A DNA stretch of 64,000 bases from Acidobacteriota bacterium (GTDB lineage Bacteria > Acidobacteriota > Blastocatellia > Chloracidobacteriales > JADJPF01). Positions 17,656 through 25,969 of the stretch are shown here, piece after piece. The stretch spans positions 186,001 to 250,000 of the forward strand of contig JACQZQ010000053.1 in the NCBI GenBank assembly GCA_016213785.1, in the 5' to 3' direction. The notes under the pieces are model-generated. The model had not been told where the DNA came from and ran no database searches. It saw nothing but the letters and a program-made list of their open reading frames with translations. Position 1 is the stretch's first letter; the number at the start of each line of letters is the position of its first letter. The position numbers and the translations under genes are program-made.

Positions 17656-19224
17656 ATGCAGAACTCAGAAAGCGCAATAAAACTTACTAATCCAACTGAT
17701 ATTTTAGCTTTAACTCGTCACTTGAGATACGAAGCTTATTTATTACCTTTATGTACTGCACTTATTATTTTGGCAGATATTTCTGTTTCTATAGGTAGTT
17801 TTGTCTTAGCTTACTGGTTTAGACAAGGTGATGCAGCTTTTTTTCGCCCACAAGGTGCTTTTCTTCCTGTTGATGTAACTTGGGGGTTTAGACCTTATTT
17901 TAGTGTGCTGCTTTTTATTCCTTTGGTAAGAATTTGGGCACTTCGTCATTATGATCTCTATCGCCTTAGAGGCGAATTTTCCTTACTTCAAGATGTTCAA
18001 AGTATTTTTAAGGCTGTTTTAGTAGGCTCTCTAGCTATTATCTCTATTACTTTTCTTTATCGTGGTGGCGTTGAGTTTAGAGACTTTTCTTACTCAAGGC
18101 TTATTTTTGTTTATGATTTAGTTTTTTCTTTTGGCGCTTATGTACTTTTACGTTTACTTATAAGATCTGGTCAAACTCTTTATCGTCAACAAGGAGGAAA
18201 TTTAATTCCTGCTTTAGTTGTTGGCTCTGGGCAAAATGCTGAGGTCTGTATTAGTGAAATTACAGAAAAATCTCGCTTAGGTTATAGAGTAATCGGGGTT
18301 TTAACCCTAGATAATGAACAAAGTAGTTCTGTTGCTAATATCCCTGTTTTAGGTGGTTTTAGCGAACTTCCTAGCCTAGTTCGCCAATATGGAGTTAGAG
18401 AAGTCCTTATTACTGATGATAGAATTAGTCCACAAGCTATTTTTGAAGCTATTATGCGTTGTGGACGTAAACACCCTGTAGATTTTCGTGTATTTCCTAA
18501 TTTATTTAATTGCTTACCAAGAAAAACAGAGACTGATCAAATAGGCTCGCTTCCTATGATCAAACTTTTTAAAGAACCTCTCCAAGGGCCAAATCGCTTG
18601 CTTAAACGTGGTATTGATATGGCTCTTGCTGCCTTAGGTATAATCTTAAGCGCTCCTATTTGGATATTAATTATTTTAGCTATAAAACTAACTTCTCGCG
18701 GCCCAGCTATTTACCAACAAGAGCGTGTAGGAATGGATGGTAGAGTCTTTAGAATGTATAAGTTCCGCTCTATGTATAGCGATAGTAGAGATGACTTACA
18801 TCAAGAGCTAATGCGTAAGAATATTTCTAATAAAGACGAAGCTAATCAAGGAACTATTGACCAACCCATTTATGGAAAAATAAAAAATGATAATCGTGTA
18901 ACACCTATTGGTGTATGTTTACGAAGATATAGCTTAGATGAACTACCACAGTTATTAAATATTTTGCTTGGAGAAATGAGTTTAATTGGCCCACGTCCTC
19001 CAATCCCCTATGAAGTAGAATGTTATCAGGATTGGCACCGCGCACGTTTTCATGTAAAACCAGGACTAACAGGACTTTGGCAAGTCTCAGGGCGTAACCG
19101 CCTTAGCTTTGAACAAATGGTTAGACTAGATATATACTACATTGAAAATTGGTCGCTTTGGTTAGACCTAAAAATTTTACTTAAAACTATCCCTGTAGCA
19201 CTACGCGGAGATAATGCCTATTAA
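17656..19224 (+). CDS. Exopolysaccharide polyprenyl glycosylphosphotransferase (WcaJ/WbaP type)
   Basis: The N-terminal third has four or five membrane spans. A Rossmann-like CoA-binding domain follows ([11 protein letters not shown], then [11 protein letters not shown]). The C-terminal bacterial sugar-transferase domain is complete: [55 protein letters not shown] and [13 protein letters not shown]. At 522 residues it has full length for the family. Such enzymes transfer a hexose 1-phosphate from a nucleotide sugar to undecaprenyl phosphate, the first step of capsule or exopolysaccharide assembly. The sugar is probably glucose or galactose but is not fixed by the sequence. No polymerase or flippase genes are in the window. 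Confidence 0.92.
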   Translation: MQNSESAIKLTNPTDILALTRHLRYEAYLLPLCTALIILADISVSIGSFVLAYWFRQGDAAFFRPQGAFLPVDVTWGFRPYFSVLLFIPLVRIWALRHYDLYRLRGEFSLLQDVQSIFKAVLVGSLAIISITFLYRGGVEFRDFSYSRLIFVYDLVFSFGAYVLLRLLIRSGQTLYRQQGGNLIPALVVGSGQNAEVCISEITEKSRLGYRVIGVLTLDNEQSSSVANIPVLGGFSELPSLVRQYGVREVLITDDRISPQAIFEAIMRCGRKHPVDFRVFPNLFNCLPRKTETDQIGSLPMIKLFKEPLQGPNRLLKRGIDMALAALGIILSAPIWILIILAIKLTSRGPAIYQQERVGMDGRVFRMYKFRSMYSDSRDDLHQELMRKNISNKDEANQGTIDQPIYGKIKNDNRVTPIGVCLRRYSLDELPQLLNILLGEMSLIGPRPPIPYEVECYQDWHRARFHVKPGLTGLWQVSGRNRLSFEQMVRLDIYYIENWSLWLDLKILLKTIPVALRGDNAY

Positions 19225-19233
19225 TCTTACCTA

Positions 19234-20079
19234 ATGGATATTTTACTCTCTTATATAAACCAAGCATTAGCTAATGATGAAGAAGTCATTTTAGTTACTA
19301 TAATAGAAACTAGTAAAGAACCTGATTTTAATTTAAAAGTAGGGCAAAAACGTCTTCTTTTAGCTAATGGAACCGCTATTAATAGCTTAGGCGAGCCAAA
19401 CTTAGATTTAGCTATAGATAGGGAAATTTCTTTTCGTAAGCAAAATATAACTACCTTAAGCTTATGGACAGATAAATTTCAGTCTCTTGATAATTCTGAT
19501 TTTGTTAAAGATATTAAAAATAAAAAATCTCCAAAAGTACGAATAGCAATAGAAATAATTCGACCACAACCATATTTACTAATTTGTGGAGCAGGTCATA
19601 TTGCTAGAGCCTTAACCCAACTAGGAAGAGTTTTAGGCTTTCGCTCTATAGTAATTGATGATAGGGAAGAATTTGCTAATAGAAATTATTTTTCTGAGCC
19701 TAGTATTGAGTTAAAAGCAGAAGCTTTTGAACAAGCGATAAAATCAATAAATATTTCTCCTAGTATGTCTATTGTAATTGTTACAAGGGGTCATAAATAT
19801 GATGAAGACTGTCTAAGGCTACTACTTGGTTCTAAGGCTAGTTATATTGGTATGATAGGTAGTCGGCGTAGAATAGTAGTAGTAAAAGAGAAATTACTTT
19901 TAGAAGGGTTTTCCCTAGAACAACTTTCAAAAATCTATGCTCCTATTGGGCTAGATATTGGGGCAAGAACTCCTGAAGAGATCGCTTTAACAATATTGGC
20001 TGAAATAGTATTGGTACGTAATCGAGGTGAAAGAGTAGTGGATTGTCATCCACTTAGTCGGCTTGCTAAAAGAGAGTGA
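19234..20079 (+). CDS. XdhC/CoxI family protein with divergent N-terminal domain
   Basis: The C-terminal Rossmann domain is clear: LLICGAGHIARAL (glycine motif), VIDDREEFANRNYF, VIVTRGHKYDEDCLR, YIGMIGSRRR and APIGLDIGARTPEEIALTILAEI. XdhC proteins bind and mature molybdenum cofactor for insertion into xanthine dehydrogenase-type enzymes. The usual N-terminal signature (GSSPRxxGA) is replaced by ETSKEPDFNLKVGQKRLL, so that part is degenerate. It begins nine bases after the sugar-transferase stop with no good Shine-Dalgarno, suggesting coupled translation. No molybdoenzyme subunits lie nearby; moaC is at 52009. Confidence 0.85.
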   Translation: MDILLSYINQALANDEEVILVTIIETSKEPDFNLKVGQKRLLLANGTAINSLGEPNLDLAIDREISFRKQNITTLSLWTDKFQSLDNSDFVKDIKNKKSPKVRIAIEIIRPQPYLLICGAGHIARALTQLGRVLGFRSIVIDDREEFANRNYFSEPSIELKAEAFEQAIKSINISPSMSIVIVTRGHKYDEDCLRLLLGSKASYIGMIGSRRRIVVVKEKLLLEGFSLEQLSKIYAPIGLDIGARTPEEIALTILAEIVLVRNRGERVVDCHPLSRLAKRE

Positions 20080-20164
20080 TTATTTATTACTTGACGAAAT
20101 GTTAGGATAGTTTTATAAGCTTTTGGGAAAGGTTTTTATAGTTAAAAGTAAAGGAGTTGCTACT

Positions 20165-20899
20165 TTGAATAAAGAAGTCCATTGGTGGTATAGCCCAAAT
20201 CTAGGAAGAGAAATGCCCATAGGCGTTTATGGAAGTTATGGAATGCCTCTACTAATGTTTCCTACAGCCGCAGCAGATTTTGAAGAATATGAGCGTTTTC
20301 TAGTTATTGATGTTATTGCTCCCTATATTAATGCAGGAAAAGTAAAAGTATTTAGTATTAATAGTATTAACCGTGAAAGCTGGTTAAATGATCATGTACA
20401 TCCTGCTGAGGCTGCTCGTCGTACAGTTCAATATGATAAATATATTGCAGAAGAAGTAGTTCCATTTATTTATCATAATTGCCGTACTCCAAGCATTGGA
20501 ATTGGTGCTACTGGAGCAAGCTTTGGTGCTTTTCACGCTGCTAACATTGTTTTTAAACACCCAGATCAATTTAAAACACTTATTGCTATGAGTGGTTTTT
20601 ATGACTTACGCAATTATTTTCAAGGTTATTATGATACTAATTGTTATTTTAATAACCCAGCAGATTATTTACCTCGCCTAACAGACCCACATTATTTAGA
20701 GGCTTTAAGACATGATGTAAGTATAAATATTGTTACAGGGCAAGGTGCTTATGAAGCTCCTGAGGCTTCTCGTAAACTATCTCGTATCTTAGATCAAAAG
20801 GGAATTCCTCATAATTTAGATATTTGGGGTTATGATATGGAACATGATTGGCCTACTTGGAGGCAAATGCTTAAGTACTACATACCTAAGTTATTTTAA
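20165..20899 (+). CDS. Alpha/beta-hydrolase esterase (COG4947-like)
   Basis: I place the start at the TTG at 20165 because AAAGGAG lies eight bases upstream; an earlier in-frame TTG at 20123 lacks one. The protein has WWYSPNLGREM, a VFSINSINRESW segment, the nucleophile elbow GATGASFGAFHAAN (G-x-S-x-G), CYFNNPADYLPRL and the terminal catalytic His in MEHDWPTWR. These match a family of cytoplasmic esterases of unknown natural substrate. It closes the 16-21 kb rightward group and is followed by a strong terminator. Confidence 0.82.
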   Translation: MNKEVHWWYSPNLGREMPIGVYGSYGMPLLMFPTAAADFEEYERFLVIDVIAPYINAGKVKVFSINSINRESWLNDHVHPAEAARRTVQYDKYIAEEVVPFIYHNCRTPSIGIGATGASFGAFHAANIVFKHPDQFKTLIAMSGFYDLRNYFQGYYDTNCYFNNPADYLPRLTDPHYLEALRHDVSINIVTGQGAYEAPEASRKLSRILDQKGIPHNLDIWGYDMEHDWPTWRQMLKYYIPKLF

Positions 20900-20932
20900 T
20901 CTAAAGCTAAGAGTAATCTAAGAGGATTTAAC

Positions 20933-20976
20933 AAACACAAGTAAGTATTAAAGTTTTTACTTACTTGTGTTTTTTT
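20933..20976 (+). terminator. Rho-independent terminator
   Basis: A perfect 15-base stem (AAACACAAGTAAGTA at 20933-20947 with its complement at 20958-20972) and a ten-base loop run into a T-run ending at 20976. It lies 34 bases after the esterase stop and should end the rightward polysaccharide/XdhC/esterase transcript. Confidence 0.88.
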
Positions 20977-21236
20977 AATAGGGCTACTTATTTTTTACCT
21001 AGAAATAAAGTTATAGGGCTAATTGATATGTTGAATTAAGTTATACACCTATTTTGCTCATTTTACTGATTTTAGGTAATCGTGCTAGTTTACTGATTTT
21101 GCTAATATTGCTATTATGCCCTCTTAAACTCTTAGCTAAGAATTAATATAAACCTCATTACATATTTTCGACTTTCTATATTGCAACTTCTTAGTTTGAT
21201 AAGCTAGTATTAATTGCTTAATAAAAAAATTTTAGT

Positions 21237-21322
21237 ATAGATGGTGAGTCCATGCTAATTAATCGCTTGCTTTAAGGCAAGTAAATTTAAGCCTAACACC
21301 ATCTGTTACTTAAATAGCATGG
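21237..21322 (+). promoter_or_regulatory. Possible pseudoknotted leader RNA
   Basis: Element A (AGATGGTG, 21239-21246) pairs with A' (CACCATCT, 21297-21304), extendable by a G-U and an A-U pair. Element B (CCATGCTA, 21250-21257) pairs with B' (TAGCATGG, 21315-21322). The order A-B-A'-B' allows a pseudoknot or two exclusive folds. A small hairpin, CTTGCT/GGCAAG (21266-21281), sits inside. The structure ends 30 bases before the regulator's ATG. It matches no riboswitch class that I can recognise. Confidence 0.45.
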
Positions 21323-21351
21323 CAGGCAAAGATTAGGTGAAGAGAAGGGAA

Positions 21352-22005
21352 ATGGGAACATATAAAGATAAATTACGTGTTTTATTAATCAAAGAAGAAC
21401 TTAAACGAGAAGGTTATGATACCTTACTTGAAAATGAAGGGAGATTTGATATTGTTGGTGAAACCACTAGTGTTGATAGTGCGGTGGAATTAGCTAATGA
21501 ACAAGTTCCTGACATGATTTTAATTGAAAGTTTTACTGCTGAATCTAGAATCATAGAAGCTATTAAAAAGCTTAAAGAATCTAATCCAGACATTAGCTTA
21601 GTATTAATTTCTTATCCAACAGAAGATAAATTTATGTCTGAGGCACTAAGAGCAGGAGCTTCAGGCTATATAATTAAAACACATGTTGGCAATGAAGTTG
21701 CAGAAGCAATTTCTAAAATTGAAAACGGTCAAATCTACCTTAGTCCACTTACTCCTAAATCTGTAGTAAGAGAGTTCTTACCTAAACGCCGTGATTCAGA
21801 AGGTCTTACTGAACGCCAAAAAAATATATTAAAGTTTTTAGTTTCAGGTCAGACTAATAAAGAAATTGCACAATATTTTAACCTAAGTGTAAAAACTATT
21901 GATGCACATAGGGCAAATATAATGACTAAACTAAATATTCATGATTTGCCTGGTCTTGTAAAATATGCTGTTCGCAGTGGAATAGTTAACTTAGAAGAGT
22001 TATAA
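21352..22005 (+). CDS. NarL/FixJ-type regulator with degenerate receiver
   Basis: The ATG at 21352 follows GAAGGGAA; an upstream GTG at 21337 is a weaker choice. Residues 8-125 have a receiver-like fold, but the phosphoacceptor position reads LIES (E59 instead of Asp) and the acidic pair normally at the N-terminus is missing (VLLIKEEL). The conserved Lys is present in GYIIKTHVG. The C-terminal LuxR-type HTH is intact (LTERQKNILKFLVSGQTNKEIA, then SVKTIDAHRANIMTKL). The protein probably binds DNA without conventional phosphorylation, with Glu perhaps mimicking the phosphorylated state. No cognate kinase is adjacent. A possible structured leader precedes it. Confidence 0.85.
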   Translation: MGTYKDKLRVLLIKEELKREGYDTLLENEGRFDIVGETTSVDSAVELANEQVPDMILIESFTAESRIIEAIKKLKESNPDISLVLISYPTEDKFMSEALRAGASGYIIKTHVGNEVAEAISKIENGQIYLSPLTPKSVVREFLPKRRDSEGLTERQKNILKFLVSGQTNKEIAQYFNLSVKTIDAHRANIMTKLNIHDLPGLVKYAVRSGIVNLEEL

Positions 22006-22010
22006 GCAAT

Positions 22011-22050
22011 AAAAAATAGCTGCTAACTAAAAATTAGCAGCTATTTTTCA
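22011..22050. terminator. Bidirectional terminator
   Basis: AAAAATAGCTGCTAA (22012-22026) and its exact complement (22034-22048) form a stem with A-run and T-run ends and a seven-base loop. It lies between the convergent regulator and VWA genes and can serve both strands. Confidence 0.85.
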
Positions 22051-22067
22051 TTAAATATGTAATTAAT

Positions 22068-23132
22068 CTATTTAGTCTCGCTACTCATTTGGCTAAAGTA
22101 ACCTTCACGAGTACGAATGCTTAGTGATGGCATTCCTTTGGGCGCTTTTATTTTGACTTGAATTTTATGCCAACGCTTATCAGTTTTAGTATTAGTTGGT
22201 TCATAACCAATACTATATTGATGGCGCAGTTCAAGACCAATCCTAGTAATCACCTCTGTTAATTCTGCATCATTATTGGGGAAAAAAGCCCTACCGCCAG
22301 TTAGACGGGTTAGCTCTTCTAAAATTACCTGCCCTTCTATATCTAAATCACGCCCAGAAAAAACATTAGTAATACCAATAGCATAAAGCTGTACGTCTGA
22401 CTCTTTAAGCAGTTGTCTAAGTTCTTTTAAGGAGTAACGGCTATTATTATCTTGACCATCACTAATTAGTAGCAAAGCTTTACGAGTATGGCGGCCTGTT
22501 CTTACTTTCTCAACGCCAATATATGCAGCATCATAAAGTGCAGTTTGGCCTTTAGGGTCTACCAAAGAAAGCGAACCCATAATATTACGGGAATCACCTG
22601 TAAAATCATGAGCTAATTTAGCGTTGTTATTAAAAGTTACTAAAAAATATTCGTCTAATTGATGGCTAGTGTCACAGAATTTATTTAAGGCTTCAAAGGA
22701 TCTAGTAAGACGGCCTTTCATACTCCCAGAAACATCAAAAATTATCCCAACACTAGTTGGAGCATCATCATCATTAAAAAATTCTATTTTTTGTGGAACT
22801 TTATCATCGAAAACTTCAAAATGGTCTTTAGAAAGTCCTGTAACATAACGACCATAAGGATCTGTTACTGTTATATTAAAAGTTACTAAATTAGTATTTA
22901 ACTTAAATGTTGGAATAGAATCTTTATCATTTTGTGGTGTCTCAACAGGAGGTGGTGGAGGTTCAGATAAAATAGTTTCTGGTATTGTTCTGTTATTTTG
23001 TTTTGGTTCAGATTGGTCTTTATTAGGCTCTTGTGGAGATTGAGCCAAAGTTGTTGGTAATAAAGCTAATGTTAAAGAAAGTATTACCGACCAAAGTGCT
23101 AAAGATTTTAAGGTAGTTGATTGCGTTTTCAT
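22068..23132 (-). CDS. Secreted VWA-domain protein (TIGR03436, Acidobacteria type)
   Basis: A signal peptide (LALWSVILSLTLALLPTTLA) is followed by a Pro/Gln-rich linker. Next comes the family entry motif LVTFNITVTDPYGRYVTGLS, then a von Willebrand A domain with an intact metal site (DVSGS, D133/S135/S137) and SDGQDNNS further on. The last part, HQYSIGYEP to SIRTREGYF, is also typical of TIGR03436 proteins, which are numerous in Acidobacteriota. Function is unknown; extracytoplasmic protein binding is likely. The ATG has AGGAG six bases upstream. This gene is the main taxonomic clue in the window. Confidence 0.9.
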   Translation of the reverse strand: MKTQSTTLKSLALWSVILSLTLALLPTTLAQSPQEPNKDQSEPKQNNRTIPETILSEPPPPPVETPQNDKDSIPTFKLNTNLVTFNITVTDPYGRYVTGLSKDHFEVFDDKVPQKIEFFNDDDAPTSVGIIFDVSGSMKGRLTRSFEALNKFCDTSHQLDEYFLVTFNNNAKLAHDFTGDSRNIMGSLSLVDPKGQTALYDAAYIGVEKVRTGRHTRKALLLISDGQDNNSRYSLKELRQLLKESDVQLYAIGITNVFSGRDLDIEGQVILEELTRLTGGRAFFPNNDAELTEVITRIGLELRHQYSIGYEPTNTKTDKRWHKIQVKIKAPKGMPSLSIRTREGYFSQMSSETK

Positions 23133-23354
23133 ACGTAGCTCCTAGAGATAGAGAGGGGAATAAACTACCCCGTTTTTGTTAGTAAATAGAGTTTTTACGT
23201 ATTTGATTTTGTTAATAGAAAGCTAGCCAAATTTTATCACAAACAAAGAGTCTAGCAATAATATAACTAACAGATATTTAACAATAATCAATATTTAGTA
23301 AATATTTAATAAATTTGATAACTTATTAGATGCAAAATTATATTAAAGTTATTA

Positions 23355-24401
23355 TTAATTATTAGGGGCTGATTCTATTGTAGTGGTTGGGGCCAATTCG
23401 CTATTTTCTAGAGATGTGACTTGCCAAAGCCCATTAGCCTGTTTCTCTAGATTAACTGTTATTGATGTAATCTCATTACTTAATGAATAAGAAACTTTAT
23501 CTAAGGTTTTTACTTGGAATAAATTATCTGTTGTTAGATTTGTAGCTTTCCATTTTTGGTTAGTTCCTCGATCAAAACCTTGTGAAATAAGAGGATCAAG
23601 TGTATTAGCTACAAAATCACGCTCACGTAGAGGTAAAGTTCTTTGGTCTAAAGCCTGGGCAAAAATATAAAGTACTGTAAAAGGGTCATTACTCCAGTTT
23701 TTAATCCCAATTTGATAATCTGCTCCACACCAAGCCACTTCTTGAATATAGTAGGCTTGTTCACATTCAACATTAGCACAATTTTCAAATAATTCCATTT
23801 TAACTGGTAGCTTAATATCAAAATCAGGCCCTTTTCTAATAAACTCTGCTGTAACATTACCAAAATTATCTAACTCATCTGGTAATGTCTCTTTGCTTAC
23901 GTCAGATAAGGTGCCTCCCTCAAGCTTAAAAACAGAGGCTAAAAATTTTTTATTACTATCATCTCCATCTATTCTTTCTAAACCAAGTAAAACTAAGTAT
24001 TGATCCTCATTTTGATTAACTACACTTATTTGATTGGGTAAATTATCCCCTAAGCTAGTACGATAGCGAGATAGTACTTTAACTGGGACCATATTAAGCA
24101 AGTCTTGACTGCTTAATTTACTTAAGTCTAGTAAATTGGAAGATAGATCAGTAGTGTTTATTAAGGGAGTAAAATTAGTTGTAGGATTAGTTTTAGTTAA
24201 ACGTCTATTTTCTACATACCAAAAAGTTGCTGCTAGTATTGCTATACTAAGTAAGAAAAAAAATAGCCCAAATGCCAACCAAATACGGCTACTAAGGCTA
24301 GACAAAGTTTGGTTTGGGCATTTATCACAATTAGCCTCATTAGGAGCGAGTACGCTTCCACATTGAGGACAAATTTTTTGGCTTATTTCTTGATTTCTCA
24401 C
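23355..24401 (-). CDS. Zinc-ribbon, single-span membrane protein of unknown function
   Basis: The N-terminus is a short zinc ribbon (CPQCGS, then CDKCP), followed by one membrane span (residues about 43-66). The remaining 280 residues lie outside and are strand-rich with no recognised motif. Such cytoplasmic ribbon plus external domain proteins are common in Acidobacteria-like genomes and lack assigned functions. A pair of cysteines (FENCANVECEQAY) in the outer part may form a disulfide. The gene is isolated: 222 bases separate it from the VWA gene and a large hairpin lies upstream. Confidence 0.7.
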   Translation of the reverse strand: MRNQEISQKICPQCGSVLAPNEANCDKCPNQTLSSLSSRIWLAFGLFFFLLSIAILAATFWYVENRRLTKTNPTTNFTPLINTTDLSSNLLDLSKLSSQDLLNMVPVKVLSRYRTSLGDNLPNQISVVNQNEDQYLVLLGLERIDGDDSNKKFLASVFKLEGGTLSDVSKETLPDELDNFGNVTAEFIRKGPDFDIKLPVKMELFENCANVECEQAYYIQEVAWCGADYQIGIKNWSNDPFTVLYIFAQALDQRTLPLRERDFVANTLDPLISQGFDRGTNQKWKATNLTTDNLFQVKTLDKVSYSLSNEITSITVNLEKQANGLWQVTSLENSELAPTTTIESAPNN

Positions 24402-24512
24402 ATAAAAAGAAATAGCACGAATTTACAAATTTTCAAAGAATTTATTAAGACTCTTGCAAATGTCACGGAAAAATTTCTTAGCAAAAGACAACAAAATAAA
24501 TTCTTGTGCCGA

Positions 24513-24602
24513 TAAAAAAAACAATTAGCGCTCCGGTTGAGAAGGTTGTGAGTTTGATTTATTCCAACCTATGCATATCACAACTTTCTCAGCCGGAGCG
24601 CT
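24513..24602 (-). terminator. Large hairpin with T-run downstream of the PP2C gene
   Basis: Arms 24527-24551 and 24578-24602 (25 bases; core CGCTCCGG...) pair fully, with the only two differences being G-U compatible, around a 26-base loop. In the leftward direction a run of eight T follows six bases later (24514-24521). It probably terminates the PP2C transcript. The arms are far longer and more GC-rich than other terminators here, so a repeat-element origin is possible. Confidence 0.6.
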
Positions 24603-24682
24603 TCTGCTTTTAAAACAAAATTACGAACTAGTTTTATTTCGTTTTAACCAGTCCGTATTGTGTTTTTTCTATAACTTAAAAT

Positions 24683-25702
24683 CTAGTTCATCATTGGATC
24701 AGAAAGCGGCTGTGTTCTTGCTTCGGGGGTTTGAGTATCTTCTTCAGGTGTAGGATAAAATGAAACTATAGAATGAACTGAGTGTTCAAAATTTGCCTCT
24801 TCAAGTTCTGGAGCAAGCCCTTCTCCCTCAAATTGCCCTATTATTACTGTAATATTATCTTCCCCACCTCGTCTTTTTGCTAGTTCTATTAATTGCTTAC
24901 ACGCCATTTCCATACTACTTGCTTTAAGTGTAAACTTAAGCATTTCTACTTCGGTGACTTTGTTAGATAAACCATCTGAGCAAAGCAATAAATAATCTCC
25001 TCTACGTAAGTCAACACCAGTAAGGGCTACTTTAACCTCTTGTTGTGTTCCCATTGCTTGTAGAATTACATTTTTTATTGGTGCATGTTCGGCTTCTTCA
25101 CGGGAAAGTTCACCCGCTAAAATTAATAATTCTACTAGGGATTGATCCATAGTTACTTGTAGTATGGAATCGCTTCTAATTAAATAAGCTCGACTATCAC
25201 CAACCTCAGCAATATAAGCCTTACCATCACGGACTAAAGCAGCCGTTAAGGTTGCTCCCATTCCAGATTTAGAAGCATTATCTTGGCTTTCTCTCCAAAT
25301 CAAATAATTAGCACGTTGAACAGCCTTAATAAGTTGTTCTTCAACAGGGCGAGAGGCTACAGACTTCATTAACTCGCTACGTACAGATGCAACAGCCATT
25401 GCTGAAGCAACTTCGCCTGCTTGAGCGCCTCCCATACCATCAGAGATTATTAATAATGTCCCACGTTTACTAATTTTTTGGTTATTAATTTCTTCTCCAG
25501 CTATTTGTGCTCCTGTAGCTAGATCAGAAAGTAAAAAATTATCTTCATTATTACTACGCACAACGCCCACATCTGTACAGCCATAGGCTGACATTCTTAC
25601 TTCATTAGATAATTTTTTTGTTTTTTTGTCGCTATTGGCGTGATTTGAATTTTTGGAACTTATAGTACTAGTTGAACTTGACGATTGTCTTCTTGGACTC
25701 AT
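24683..25702 (-). CDS. PP2C-family Ser/Thr protein phosphatase
   Basis: All PP2C motifs are seen: VRSNNEDNF, LIISDGMGGAQAGEVAS, GMGATLTAA, VGDSRAYLI, LLCSDGLSN and GGEDNITVII, so the two-metal active site is intact. A Ser/Lys-rich N-terminal tail of about 35 residues precedes the domain. The start at 25702 (MSPRRQ) is preferred because GGAGG lies upstream, though at a long spacing; an alternative ATG at 25762 has no ribosome-binding site. The enzyme should be cytoplasmic and reverse Hanks-kinase phosphorylation, for example by the kinase at 865. It stands alone, with the large hairpin as probable terminator. Confidence 0.9.
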   Translation of the reverse strand: MSPRRQSSSSTSTISSKNSNHANSDKKTKKLSNEVRMSAYGCTDVGVVRSNNEDNFLLSDLATGAQIAGEEINNQKISKRGTLLIISDGMGGAQAGEVASAMAVASVRSELMKSVASRPVEEQLIKAVQRANYLIWRESQDNASKSGMGATLTAALVRDGKAYIAEVGDSRAYLIRSDSILQVTMDQSLVELLILAGELSREEAEHAPIKNVILQAMGTQQEVKVALTGVDLRRGDYLLLCSDGLSNKVTEVEMLKFTLKASSMEMACKQLIELAKRRGGEDNITVIIGQFEGEGLAPELEEANFEHSVHSIVSFYPTPEEDTQTPEARTQPLSDPMMN

Positions 25703-25969
25703 AAAGATAAAGTCTACCTCCAGTTTCCTGGGCAATAATTTTGTAGTGTCATTTGTTAACACCCAAGCGTTGATTTGCTATTGTAAATAACTTAATAATT
25801 ATTTGGTAATCGATTGTTGACAATTTAAGTTAAATTGTAAAGCACTTATTTCCAAAAATCTTTTGTTTGACATTAAATCTTTTGTTTTGACGTTTTCTTA
25901 TAATGCACGAACCATTGCTTAATAGACAAGTGGTTTTTGATAGGCTTTGGCTAGAGTTAGCAGTTTAGC

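Larger units (their letters stand above)
20900..21351. other. Intergenic region with terminator and structured leader
   Basis: Apart from the terminator at 20933-20976 and the leader structure at 21237-21322, listed separately, the region is AT-rich with no supported coding frame. Short similar stretches (TTTACTGATTTT at about 21062 and 21090) repeat imperfectly. Confidence 0.6.

Noticed and set aside
21239..21304. tRNA-like fold with an acceptor-like stem (AGATGGTG/CACCATCT)
   Set aside because: No T-loop GTTC motif, the central hairpin loop has the wrong size, and there is no D arm.
25867..25905. TTGACA and TATAAT on the forward strand between PP2C and RNase D-like genes
   Set aside because: Spacing of about 26 bases is wrong and no rightward gene follows.
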